Below, in pieces: positions 10,518 to 21,249 of a stretch of DNA of 64,000 nt. Each line of letters begins with the position of its first letter. The stretch's first letter is position 1. The translations under genes and the position numbers were made by a program. Origin of the DNA: Takifugu bimaculatus (Eukaryota; Chordata; Actinopteri; Tetraodontiformes; Tetraodontidae); assembly GCA_004026145.2 (NCBI GenBank), contig CP034989.1:3801208-3865207 (forward strand). Direction: 5' to 3'. The notes under the pieces are model-generated. The model searched no databases and was not told the origin of the DNA. It was given only the letters and a program-made list of their open reading frames with translations.

Positions 10518-11029
10518 TCTGTCAGATTTTCTTATTTAAAGCTTGCAAGAAAAACCCAAAATCTGCAGTCGGTAGCCGCTTGAAAATCTGCGCGCATGTG
10601 GGGGAACAATAACACGGTGACACTGCAGAGAAGAAAGGTTCCTGGTCAGGGCATGTGTTCAATCACATATCAGGGCATGGATTTGAATTTATAATATGAT
10701 GAATTTAAATACATTATATAAATGGATTTAAGATTAGTTATAATCATGACATTGGATTCGCTGCATGATTTCAAGAGAAATGTGATTATTTGATACTGAC
10801 CAAGAACGAATTGTGTTAAAAAAAAAAAAAAAACGTACGCACGGACATGTTTCTAAAGCGGACAGCAGTTCGCAAACATTTCCCGTTTGTCGAAACCGGA
10901 CAACCATTTTTGCCCCTCAGAATTGTGATTTATAAAGTATTTTACACGTGAAAGGAAATGCGGCTTGATCAACGTTATCATAGCTAGAATTAATTGCGCT
11001 TCTTACATCGTCGGATTGTGCCATCGACC
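10518..11029. promoter_or_regulatory. Shared upstream region of tprkb and alg10 (head-to-head)
   Basis: Only 512 bp separate the two divergent start codons, so both 5' UTRs and promoters must lie here unless a distal exon exists. It contains an A-run of about 15 bases at 10818-10832 next to a CpG-containing patch (acgtacgcacgg) and AT-rich flanks. No TATA box is convincing. A bidirectional housekeeping promoter is inferred from spacing. Confidence 0.5.
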
Positions 11030-12788
11030 ATGGAGAGATTTGAAAGCTATATAGTCATTGCCCTCTTCAGCGTCAACTTTTTGATATCGTGTCTGATATT
11101 CTCAGGAATCACTCGGGAGCAAAGGAATCCATACATGGACGAGATTTTTCACGTCCCACAAGCTCAAAAATACTGCCACGGAAAATTTAACGAGGTGAGG
11201 CAGCTGTGAGGAAGTGGGAACGAAAGTAGAGCTGTCATTGTTCAACAGATTAAGATTAGCAAACTGTCGTTTAATCTGTGTCTCAACAGTTGTTTAATCC
11301 CCTCGTATAAAGACTGACATTACTGATGTCTGAAGTATTATGGTAAATGCATGGTGGCCTGATCCATCATAGTATCTGCAGGGATTTTTTTTTCTCCAAA
11401 GGACGTATCTCAATGTATTAAAAGTAGAGTTCCTCTTGAAATTGGTGTTGATCCTTCTGCAGTGGGACCCGATGATCACGACCCTGCCGGGACTTTATCT
11501 GGTCTCCGTGGGAGTCATCAAGCCTGTGGTTTGGCTCAGTGGTCTGACGGGCAATGTGGTGTGTTCCACAGCCATGCTGCGCTTCATCAATCTGCTGTTC
11601 AACTGTGGCAATCTTTACTTGCTCTATTTGCTTGTCTGCAAACTGCACCACAGGGAGAAGGTATTGTTCACTGGTAATCATGTTAATCTATTCTTGTCAG
11701 TGTCTCGTCGTTTTACAACCTGTTTTTCTCTCTTTCAGACACAAGCGACGCCACGCAGAGTCCTGTCAGCTTTGTCCCTGTCCACCTTTCCTGTACTCTA
11801 CTTCTTCAACTTTCTCTACTACACAGACTCTGGATCAACCTTCTTCATCCTCTTCACCTACCTCATGACGCTCTACGGCTGCCACAAGACCTCTGCGTTC
11901 CTCGGGGTCTGCGCTGTGCTTTTCCGCCAGACCAACATCATCTGGGTGGCTTTCTGTGCAGGCACGTTGGTGGCGGCCAAAATGGACGAGGCCTGGAAGG
12001 CAGCACACACAAAAAAGAGGGATGAGAAGTCTCTGACAAATGTGCCCTTGACCTTTAGCGGCGTGAAAAAGGTGATGCTTTTCATGTTCACGTCACTCGG
12101 TCACGTGAAAGCAGTGCTGTTTGTTGCCTGGCCTTACGTCGCGGTTGGAACAGGATTCCTGGCGTTTGTGGTGATGAACGATGGAATAGTAGTGGGCGAC
12201 AGGACAAGTCACAAGGCCTGCCTCCATTTCCCCCAACTCTTTTATTTCTTCTCCTTCGCGCTCTTTTTCTCCTTCCCCGTCTCGCTCTCACTCAGCCGTG
12301 TTCGTCGCTTCTTGGAGGCCCTGAAGAAACGGCCTCTTTTTTTCCTCTCTCTCACATGCATCGCCCTGCTCCTGGTGTGGAAGTTCACCTACATCCACAG
12401 TTATCTCCTGGCTGATAATCGCCACTTCCCTTTCTACGTATGGAAGAGGATCTTTCAGAGGCACGAGCTGGTGCGTTTTGTCATCGTTCCAGTGTACGTG
12501 TTTGCAGGGTGGAGTTTTGCAGACTCCTTCAAGTTGCGTTCACTGTTCTGGAATTTAGCATTTCTGTCCTGCCTTGTGGCTGCTACTGTTCCCCAAAAGC
12601 TTCTGGAATTCAGATACTTCATTGTTCCTTACCTGATGTACCGCCTGCACATGCCTCTCCCCTCTCTTCCCAGACTACTGTTGGAGTTCCTGCTGTACAC
12701 TGTGGTTAATGCTGCCACTCTCTTCATCTTCATCACCAAGACTTTCCACTGGCCAGGCAGCACTGAAACCCAGAGGTTCATGTGGTGA
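11030..12788 (+). CDS. alg10: Dol-P-Glc:Glc2Man9GlcNAc2-PP-Dol alpha-1,2-glucosyltransferase
   Basis: Three coding exons, 11030-11194, 11463-11660 and 11739-12788, phase 0 throughout, giving 470 codons (human ALG10 is about 473). ALG10 adds the third, terminal alpha-1,2 glucose to the lipid-linked N-glycan precursor on the luminal side of the ER, using dolichyl-phosphate glucose. The protein is multi-pass: the first membrane segment spans residues 7-26, followed by the luminal acidic loop YMDEIFHVPQAQKYC (35-49), which is conserved in the family, and WDPMITTLPG (56-65). Further family marks are YYTDSGS (148-154), FRQTNIIW (183-190) and LLEFRYFIVPY near the C-terminus. The start is the ATG in a good context (gaccatgg). 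Vertebrates can have ALG10 and ALG10B; position next to cpne8 matches human ALG10B. Confidence 0.95.
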
Positions 12789-13081
12789 ACAAAACCATCC
12801 AAATATTTCACGTGACATCTCGCAATAACTGAGCGAATGGGGAAAAAGAACATTATGCCATTTCTGCTGAAATAATATCTGGGTAAATTGTGCGAGATCT
12901 ACTTCCAAAACACGAGGAGAGCTTGAATATCATTTATGATGTGACTAATGGTTGGATAACATGCAGAAATATCCACACAAACCAAAATTATCCTAAAAAT
13001 CAGTATATCTAAAGTCTGACTTTGTGCATCAAAACACAGCATCGCTGATATCAGACAGACTTTGAAGTGTACTCCCGCCGA

Positions 13082-13095
13082 CCACTAGGGGGCAC
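13082..13095 (+). promoter_or_regulatory. CTCF-like core motif (plus orientation)
   Basis: CCACTAGGGGGCAC matches the core CCASYAGRKGGCRS at all 14 positions. It lies about 300 bp after the alg10 stop. Sequence match only. Confidence 0.55.
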
Positions 13096-13175
13096 CCCTT
13101 CCTTAATAATTCTTGCTTTGACTGGACAGGCGTTGGTATTTACTTTTTTTTTTCAGATATTACAGTGTTGGTGAA

Positions 13176-13181
13176 AATAAA
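13176..13181 (+). promoter_or_regulatory. alg10: Candidate polyadenylation signal for alg10
   Basis: AATAAA about 390 bp after the alg10 stop codon. A second AATAAA at 13701-13706, followed by a GT-containing stretch, could give a longer 3' UTR of about 930 bp. Confidence 0.5.
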
Positions 13182-13719
13182 GTAACTGTCACTAGCTGTA
13201 ATTATTTTATGTTGATTTATATGTTTTCATATGTAAATATATTTTTCTTAAAAATGTTGACGATGTTCCTTCTTGATATTCAATCATATTCGTTTTGTTG
13301 ATGTAGATTTTTACAAAAGCTGCAATCAGAATTATACCAGAAACAATGGCCATAATGTTAACTTTGAAATTTTCTCATGAAGGGAACAAGTTTTGTAGTG
13401 TTTTATAAATATGTGCTCCTGGATAAGGTTTAGGCTTATTGTACTCGTACACGACGCAGTGTGTAAGATTGTATCGATCCAAATGAGCCAGCGGTTAATC
13501 TTCCTCTGTTATCTTGCCCTATGTTTTTGCTTTTTTTTCTCGACTTCATTTCAGTCAATAACAGCACCTCAGGGCACGTGGTGTTTTTTTTCCCCTGTTG
13601 ATTAAAGATTTATCGCTTTAATGATTGGATTTTAAAAAAGGTTGTATCAAAACCTCTTTCCTTTATTGTGTAATATTTTGTTTAAAACCAATTTCCATCC
13701 AATAAAGTCCTGTGCACAC

Positions 13720-15984
13720 CTTCTTAATTAAATTTACTTTTTCACACGTGTGGTCTTGCATGAAAATCAACATCAGCAAAGCTGACTGTGTAACAGAAAC
13801 AAAGACTTCATCTAAAGACTGATTTCGATTTAAATTAAAAATTTCGTATGCAAAGATGGATTATTCCAGCTTAACTGCAAGATAATATCTGATAAAACGG
13901 CATCTGGCATTTTGAAAGTATTTTTGTGAAAATCATGACTCTTGCTGGAAAAGACCTCATTATGGAAATAAACGAAAACGAGAACTGGTGATTGTTCTCC
14001 ACCTACCGCAGTCACTACCTTCCTGTAATGTCCCAGTGGGTGTACAGCTCAGAAGGCAATAGTCAAACTGAGTAATTAGTCTTTGACGCTCGAACTGAGT
14101 TATTCTGTTTTTCTTTTGTTTGTTTTGTTTTAAATGCCATGTCAGATGCACCATTTTCACAGCAGGGGGCAGCAGCGGCGGCACCATTGAGAGATGTACG
14201 ATGTTTTACTTCGCGAAGAAGACAGCGTGCTAGCTAACTAGCAAAGCTAAAAACAAACAAATTAAACATGGTCGTCGTATAGCTGCACTAATTGATCCTG
14301 GGGTTAGAGAATATAGTCATGACTATAGGAGATAAAGATTCACCATACTAGATTTTCTTTTTAGAAGGATATATTGTGGTTTTGTTGTTTATTTACCGCT
14401 TACATTTCAAGACCGAACAAATCAAAAGACGAATAATACAGTTGCGAGACGATGCACGGCTACTACACTGGAAATATTCAATTCCTTCCTCCCCAAATTC
14501 AATTGAAAGCTATGTTTCTGTTGCCTAGGTAATGGAGCACATAGTTAATGCTGCTGGCACCCGTTTTATGCATCTCCTAGGCAACGTTCTAAAGGTTAAA
14601 GACGGAAAATATATTGCCGGTTATCAGGGCAATATGGTGGAAAACAATTTTATTGTTGCGAACAAATGTACGTCGTCATTTGCAATGATAATGTGCATTG
14701 TTTGACGAGTGAATTTGATTATTTTAGCGAGGGCAGGAAAGAATCCCTTTAACCTGTTGAATACCGTTGCGCAACTGATACCCCCAATTTACAAGAGTAG
14801 CCCCCACCTTTTTTTATACTGTGTTGCTTAGAAATGAAGAAGCTTTAGTTCGTAATGTTACTGACCAGAAATTACATTTCAAAAATGAACCTGTCAAGTG
14901 CACCACTTCTAGTTTCTAACATTTCTTTGGAGGTGCGGACAGATCTGTGTATAATAAATCTTAAACTCGATGCAAGAAAACGCCAACCACCAACATCATC
15001 CACGGTGATAGCTTTGTCTTTCAACCTCTAGTTCTCACATGCACACACACACAAAAGTCTGCAGAAACTCAGCAGCATCTTGTGATTCCGCCTCCTGCAT
15101 AATGCAGCTGCAATTAGTGAAAACACCTTGTCATGCTGGCATCCCAAAGCTCAGCTGGAGTCACGTGGAAGCATTCAGGTGTGATGCATAATATATTAAG
15201 TCAGACAATGAAGGATACTGACAGATAATTGTTGTTCCATGAATAAATGCCTTAAGCAAAACTATTTTCTTAGTTTACAACAAACTAGAACACTATGTGC
15301 CATCTCTTGGCCCAACAACAGCACACAACAAAAAATGCTCTATTTATATGGATTTGTAGGAGTTCAGCAGGCAGAAATGCCAAAGCATATGTTTTCCTGT
15401 ATTATCGCCAAACAGTAATTATACAACTTACCTCCATTAATAGCAGTATTTTCCAACAAAAGCGTGTTGATAATGTACAGAATGAGAGATTAATGACTGA
15501 GAACTGGGCACATGTCTGTCATTATTTACATTAACAAAGTTTGTTTTTTAAATTTAGAATATTTAAATGAGATCCAACTTTAGCTCTGTCTCTGCGGCAG
15601 GTTGCTAAGTTACAGCCCTTGTCAGGAAGTGACAAGAGAGCATAATTACATCCCTGGTTGACAGACAGCGACCACAGTGTTTATTAGGCCTACTCAGGCA
15701 TTAAGACATCAAGACTTTCACTGGGAGAAAAAGGGGCCTGTAAACCCCTGCATTACTTTTTGTACTGACTACCACTTATTTGGTGAATAAGCATTTAAAC
15801 AATTAAGAAGCAATGGAATTCTTATTCAATTCCCACTGTTTTAGTTATCTAAATGTCAAGGTACATTTGGCACAAAATTACACATTAACAGTCTGCAATT
15901 AAACCTCGTCTTCAAGATGTACATTGTTTTATTGCTCCCTCCTGCTCTTAAATGCTGTCAAATTGCATATTGTGTGATGGTAAT
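13720..15984. other. Intergenic region downstream of alg10, no gene seen
   Basis: The region is AT-rich with stop codons in all frames and no exon-like block. A short CpG-containing patch with TAGC-type repeats sits at 14160-14260 (tgctagctaactagcaaagc), next to a CTCF-like motif. It could be a boundary or promoter-like element, but no transcript can be proposed from sequence. Confidence 0.4.
14159..14172 (+). promoter_or_regulatory. CTCF-like core motif (plus orientation)
   Basis: ACAGCAGGGGGCAG matches the CTCF core at 13 of 14 positions. It is the second plus-oriented motif within 1.1 kb. Confidence 0.4.
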
Positions 15985-16085
15985 ATTGTGCGGCATAATG
16001 TCACCTTACAGCAAGAAGGTCCTGGGTTCTAATCCCCCGGGGCAAAGGAATTTTCCATGTGGAGTTCTCCTGGTGTCTGTGTAGG
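15985..16085 (+). repeat. Fragment of an abundant teleost dispersed repeat
   Basis: The blocks CAGCAAGAAGGTCCTGGGTT and the later TGTGGAGTTCTCCTGGTGTC are familiar from a very common fish interspersed repeat whose consensus reads roughly 'ctcacagcaagaaggtcctgg..' then 'tgtggagtttgcatgttctc'. The copy is degenerate and internally shortened. The family call is from memory of teleost genomes. Confidence 0.5.
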
Positions 16086-16099
16086 CAGTAGTCAAGTTT

Positions 16100-16186
16100 T
16101 TAGGTGGCTCTTCTCCTCATGTAGAAGGAATGGTCAGGGAATTTGGCCAACACGTCTTTGGCGAACTGTGCCATGCTCAGGATGGT
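16100..16186 (-). pseudogene. Decayed copine terminal-exon copy (partial cpne8-like last exon)
   Basis: On the minus strand, 16184-16114 matches cpne8's last exon (21397-21325) at about four of five positions with one 3-nt gap. The translation LSMAQFAKDVLAKFPDHSF-YMRRR parallels LSMARLAKDVLAEIPDQFLSYMRTR. The frame stays open to a TAA at 16102-16100. The first part of the real exon (FVPFRDYIDRTGNH) is absent, because the LINE-like sequence begins right there. An AG that would act as acceptor (tcgtccacag) directly precedes it, and the phase equals that of the donor of cpne8 exon 19. It is most simply a relic of a duplicated copine 3' end truncated by the LINE. Use as an alternative last exon is possible but unproven. 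Confidence 0.6.
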
Positions 16187-16660
16187 CTGTGGACGAAAAG
16201 GGCATGAGCAGACTCCACTTTCTGAGGAAACTTAGATCTTTGAATATGTGCGGCAAGATGTTGGAGATCTTCGACCAGTCTGTTGTGGCCAGTGCTCTAC
16301 GGGAGCATCATTGGAAGCAGCGATGCTAAGAGATTTAACACCAGATAGAGAAGAATGGCTCTGTCATTGGCTGATAATGATTCTGGATGCTTTTACTGTG
16401 GTGGCAACGAGAATGAGAGGAAAGACTGTTTATCATCGTGGTTAACATCCACACTCCAAGACCAGCTGCACAGAGAGCGAAGCACCTTCTCCAACAGATG
16501 GGTGCAGCTCTATTGTCACAGGTACAGATGCATTGATGCCCAAACCAATAACCCTCTACAACAGTTCCCCTCTGGCCACCAGAGACCTCCCATCCTGATG
16601 TCTGTCTCATTCAGCCCAAAGTTCTATTGAACTACACCGTCACCCTTACCAACTATATTG
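16187..16660 (+). mobile_element. LINE C-terminal fragment (CR1/L2/Rex-like), decayed
   Basis: Plus-strand frames read KGMSRLHFLRKLRSLNMC, then KMLEIFDQSVVASAL, and later RERSTFSNRW. These are the post-palm and C-terminal landmarks of fish CR1/L2/Rex-type LINE proteins, here broken by frameshifts and deletions. The catalytic palm is absent. It abuts the copine-like relic. Confidence 0.7.
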
Positions 16661-16735
16661 CACATTAATAATGATAATCTGTAAATTTAATCTAAAGCTA
16701 CAACGTGTAATTGCACATTAGATATTGTTTGGGGG

Positions 16736-16749
16736 GCGCCATCTAGCGT
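16736..16749 (-). promoter_or_regulatory. CTCF-like core motif (minus orientation)
   Basis: Minus strand ACGCTAGATGGCGC matches 12 of 14 positions of the CTCF core, including the whole AGATGGCGC part typical of strong sites. Confidence 0.45.
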
Positions 16750-17579
16750 TGGATCGGTACAATGCGACCCACTAACGTTGATTTGCATTATTTACCGGTA
16801 TTTCGGTCTAGCTGACCAGTTTTTTGACGTTTGAAAAGCCACATTAGACATCAACAACAAAATGTTCAGCACACACCTTTTTCAGTGTAAAACCGTTTTA
16901 TTTTACTAGTTTATTGTTATTGTATGGCTTTGTAACTATGCTGAAGTGAATTAGGGGTAATTAGATATTGCCAATATTTGCATAATAGTTTAAAATAAAA
17001 TCTCCTGACACTGGTGCCTTAGAACACACCTGTCGTCAACTCTGCCTCACAATCAGAACATTTAGCGTGTTCCACTGTAGCCACAAAGGCTGATATGTGA
17101 TCTTCACAATCCCTTTCCAACCAACAAACCTGTTGGACGTGTTTTGCCGTCTCTTCCACTCTTAGTGACCCTCGTGTTTTGCGCTGGTCTCTTGTTACTT
17201 CGTGGTCAGAAATGTCCATTAGCTCCATTAATGCAGCATGAACGCTGCGCCGGTTCACACACCTGGTTGTCATGAACGAAGCTTCCGGGTTCGAGTCTGT
17301 GTCCTCCAGATGGGGGGTGGGGGGTCCTCAGCAGGACTTGTCCTCTCGATGGAGGGCCGAACCTCAGGAATACGAAGCCCCCCCCCTCAAAACTACCGGA
17401 CCTGCAACGTGCACGTTTACAGGATTACAAACCTTTGGTTTTGTGCAAACCATTTTATCCTTCATTTTAATTAATTCCTTTCAGATAAATAATCCAACTA
17501 ATATGTGAATTACTGGAAGAAAACTGAAATATTGAACTATGAAAGCATGATAATGCAGCAAATGTGTTAAATATGAATT

Positions 17580-17585
17580 TTTATT
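17580..17585 (-). promoter_or_regulatory. cpne8: Candidate distal polyadenylation signal for cpne8
   Basis: AATAAA on the minus strand in an AT-rich block. If used, the cpne8 3' UTR would be about 3.7 kb. No other minus-strand gene lies between it and the stop codon at 21250. Confidence 0.3.
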
Positions 17586-19077
17586 ACAAAAAAGTTTTCA
17601 ATACAGAAATAGTCCTATATGTCTCAGACAATCGGTACTCCAGCCATGCTTTCTCTGATTAATCACAGTTTCAAAAAGTACAAGATATATATATCTATAT
17701 ATATATTTGTTGCTGTCTCTATTATTGAACATGTGCAAAGAAGTTACACTATAAAGCAATAGAAACACCGACAGAAAAGAGTACAATTAATACAGTTTTA
17801 AATACAATTTAAATACAATTTTTGTATTTTTTCTTTCTTTTTTTCCTGAAGGCGTCACACAATTCTGAGAAAATCAGTGAAAGTTTAAGGCCATTTTGTA
17901 CAATTAATATCACATCATATAGAACTTTATATTTCAAAACAATCTGCTTTTAACAAACGTACTGGTGCATCATTTGTAAAACTGTACATGCAAACATAGT
18001 GCACATTGTAAAGATATGAAAAGCATACATCATATTATTTGGATAGATTTAGTAAACAAAGATGGAATGTCCCTCAACACCTCACATGGTCTATGAGAAC
18101 ACTCTCACAAAGGTGGCACAGAGGCACACACACACACACACACACACTCGTGCATCAGCACACATGGAATAAAACATTCATGCACAGCCACAAACACATG
18201 CACACCTTCACTGGGCAAAATTAGTGAACTGTTGCATGATTAACAGAGGAAAAAAGTAAAAAAAAGTGTCAATAATTGTCATGGTGACAGCGCATGCATG
18301 TTTATGTTACTGATGTGTGATGTAAATTTAAGAACGTGGCTTAAATGCTCCTTTCTGAAGGTAGCTCGGGATTAGTTTTGAATTGATTTGAGGAAATAAG
18401 CGAATGCATCCTTTCTACAAATATGTCAAAGGGCGTGAAAATCTCGGCTGGTTCTAACGACACATTCAAAAGCTCTGGACTAAAATGTGATAAATTCCAT
18501 TACAGATCACAGATAATGAATAAAACTAGAAGGTGGCAGAATTTGCACAGAAACACATCCTAAACCAGTAGGTAATAAGAACTCTTGAAAGTCAATCGGG
18601 AGAATGTAAGAGGTGAATTCTTGATAAATAAAATCTATTTTTAGTACATTCATTCCATGTGATAGCTGTTAGGATAATCCATGCTAAATCCAGACAGACT
18701 TTCTCATCTTGCTTTTCCCACAATTGCAGTTATTCATGATTTACTGGTTCCTTTTTAGTTTTATTGCACCCATTTTTACAATAAAGGATGGATGCTAATT
18801 TAAGAAGAACAAAAGCAGTTTAGCTACAGTTACGCCATCGTTCCCAGCATGATGGTGTGTCCAGCTACACCGACAGCACAAAAGATGGGTGCTTCAGCCT
18901 TATGTCTGACAGACGCCGTCCTTCATACGGTGGGTTCAGATCTATCAGCATTGTGCTACAGTCTGACAAATTAGGAACTGTGAGAAAGTAAATATAAAAA
19001 CAAACAAAACATTTTTCATCACATCTCAGATTCAATACGGACAAAAAAATATATAACTCTACAAAATCATAATATAT

Positions 19078-19117
19078 ATTTAAATTGTTAATATATATAT
19101 ATATTAACAATTTAAAT
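19078..19117. repeat. Perfect 40-bp palindrome
   Basis: Twenty bases (ATTTAAATTGTTAATATATA) are followed immediately by their exact reverse complement. As RNA it would form a long AU-only stem apart from two G-C pairs; as DNA it could extrude a cruciform. There is no spacer. Confidence 0.9.
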
Positions 19118-20476
19118 CTGTGCAGCGTATAAGACTAATGTAGCGTGATTTGGCCTTGTAGAATTTTATGTAAACAAAGAAAAAGAAACCCAAAAGAATA
19201 CATACATCTTAATTAAGTTCAGGTGATTCACAAACTTCAAGAAACTGTTCCAGAGCTTCTAAATATCCCACAGATGCCTTGAATAGTGTAGCGCTTCGCC
19301 GCGACTCACAAATGCTCATTCATAAATGAAACACGACTCAAACATACACCTAAACGATCTCTACACACCTATGATGAAAACAGAACTGCATCTGTTATTT
19401 TTATCACTTAGAAAAGTCCACTTTGATGTTAAACTCACAAAATCACAAAACTCATCCTTCCGCATGACTGGCACGTAGTTGTTAGACAGACATATCAAAA
19501 AGTTATATCAAAGCTTGAGGTGCAATTAAAAAGACACACCTAAAAAAAAGAAAGAAGTGGAACAAAAGACCACCATTGAAGGTGTGTTTTTGTCTGCATT
19601 TTTGACCACTGGGCTCTTGACGCTCAAACACTATTTTGTTTGAGGGCAGCAGCTGACCTTTTAAACATGGGGTGTAATATGGCACAAAACACATGCTTGG
19701 ATACTAACAGAGACGGAGACAGACTAGCTATGTTTCCAATGACATGTTATCTTCCACTTACTGATCTGTAGAAGCACTTTTAGGAATGCATGTGAGTCGC
19801 ACTCCACTGACGGGCCTTCAACAGATCCATATGGTGGAATTCTTCTAATTAATGCCCCAATTATCTATGGTAAATCTACCAACCTCAGACATAGGTGATT
19901 AAAAGAGTGATTCAACATGAAGACAGATCAGAAAGCCAATTGGATGCTGTGATGGAGTGGTCCATGAGGGTAAATGTCTGAGCCACTGTCACTCCAAAAA
20001 CAGGTTAAGAGGAAAGGAGTGTAGATGTGACCCTAAAGAAAGCCAGCAAGCCTTCAAGTACAAATGTCTTTGCATTCTAGCAAAGGGAAGCATAAACAGA
20101 CAGTGCATTTCAAGGTTCACTTCTTGTATTTTTCACAATAATTCCTGGGGTTGAAAGAGATTAAATGATTCCCAGCTTGGACTGCTTGTGTCTCCGGGCT
20201 CTGCAAAAATAAAACTACCGGTAACCTGACTGAAAAGTATGAAAATCTCCCAATTAGTACAAATTTTTCAATTACAAATCTGAGAAACACTAAAAACAGT
20301 GCCATACCTGCTTAGCTCGATAATGCAAAGATGGATGGAAACACAGCTAGTAAGAAAAATAGTGACTAAATGAGGAATCAATCAAAACTGTTGAAGCAAG
20401 ACTGACCTATCAGGCTTGTGAATAGGACATATGGACAGAGTGAAGTGACAGACTGGAATACAGAGCGATGCCCTAT

Positions 20477-20768
20477 AGACAGACAGACAGACAGACAGAC
20501 AGATGTGTAAGAGGTAGTGCAGGGTCACTATATGCATGCACTTGACTGAGGCTACACTCATGCAAAAAGGTTATTACAAACACCAGAATACAGTACGGTA
20601 AGGTACGGTACAGCACAGTACAGTACGGTACAGAAGGGCTACCAGGACCTGCACTGCTGCTACCTGACAGACAAGCCAGGAAAGAGAGAGAGAGAGAGAG
20701 AAATGCTTTTGATATAAAAGTATGGACAGTAGAAATTCTCAATTACTGTAAACAGTGAGTGATGCAAT

Positions 20769-20812
<44 letters not shown>
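20477..20812. repeat. Cluster of simple repeats: (AGAC)n, (AG)n, (AG)n
   Basis: AGAC units fill 20477-20502. AG units fill 20682-20701 and again 20772-20812, about 20 dinucleotides in the second. Between them lies a GTAC/GGTAC-rich tract (about 20590-20635). All lie just downstream of the cpne8 stop codon. Confidence 0.9.
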
Positions 20813-20816
<4 letters not shown>

Positions 20817-21249
20817 GTAAAAGACAAAAATGTAGTTATTTACAAAAAGGTCAACTTAAAATCAAGCTTCCTTTGTTTTGTCTGGAGACATTCTTCCTCC
20901 AGTGTAAAAATGGTCCTTCGTCTCTGTTTTTTTTAGCATCAGAACTTCCTTTATGCCTCAGCTTGATTTGAACTCTCCACATGGTCTCCAGGTTTTCCGG
21001 GCAATGAGATATAAGACAAAGAAAGAATCCAGACACCAAGAGGAATGCTTGACAGTGGAAGTAAACAGACTTTCATTGGCTTTTCCTGTGCTGAAATGTG
21101 GCACTCTCCTGGCCGACACACACCTTCCTGAACATGAGAGTCGCCACCGTGATCCAAGACGGCAAGGCATGTAGAGCTGCGTAGGGAAGTGAAAGTATTC
21201 TGCACGTGGACTTCAACCCCCAAGTCCATATTTTCCACATTTTAACCCC

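Larger units (their letters stand above)
17586..21249 (-). other. Region downstream of the cpne8 stop, possible long 3' UTR
   Basis: No coding exon is seen. The sequence is AT-rich, with microsatellites (18126-18149 CA; 20477-20502 AGAC; 20682-20701 and 20772-20812 AG), a short GTAC-rich tract at 20590-20635 and a perfect 40-bp palindrome at 19078-19117. It also lacks clear transposon debris, unlike 16.0-16.7 kb, which is mildly consistent with transcribed 3' UTR. Confidence 0.3.

Noticed and set aside
10994..11029. Twelve extra codons upstream of the alg10 ATG
   Set aside because: This extension starts with TTG, not ATG; the ATG at 11030 has a good context and matches the family N-terminus.
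20477..20502. Regularly spaced short repeats as a possible array
   Set aside because: This is a tetranucleotide microsatellite with no spacers, in a eukaryotic genome.
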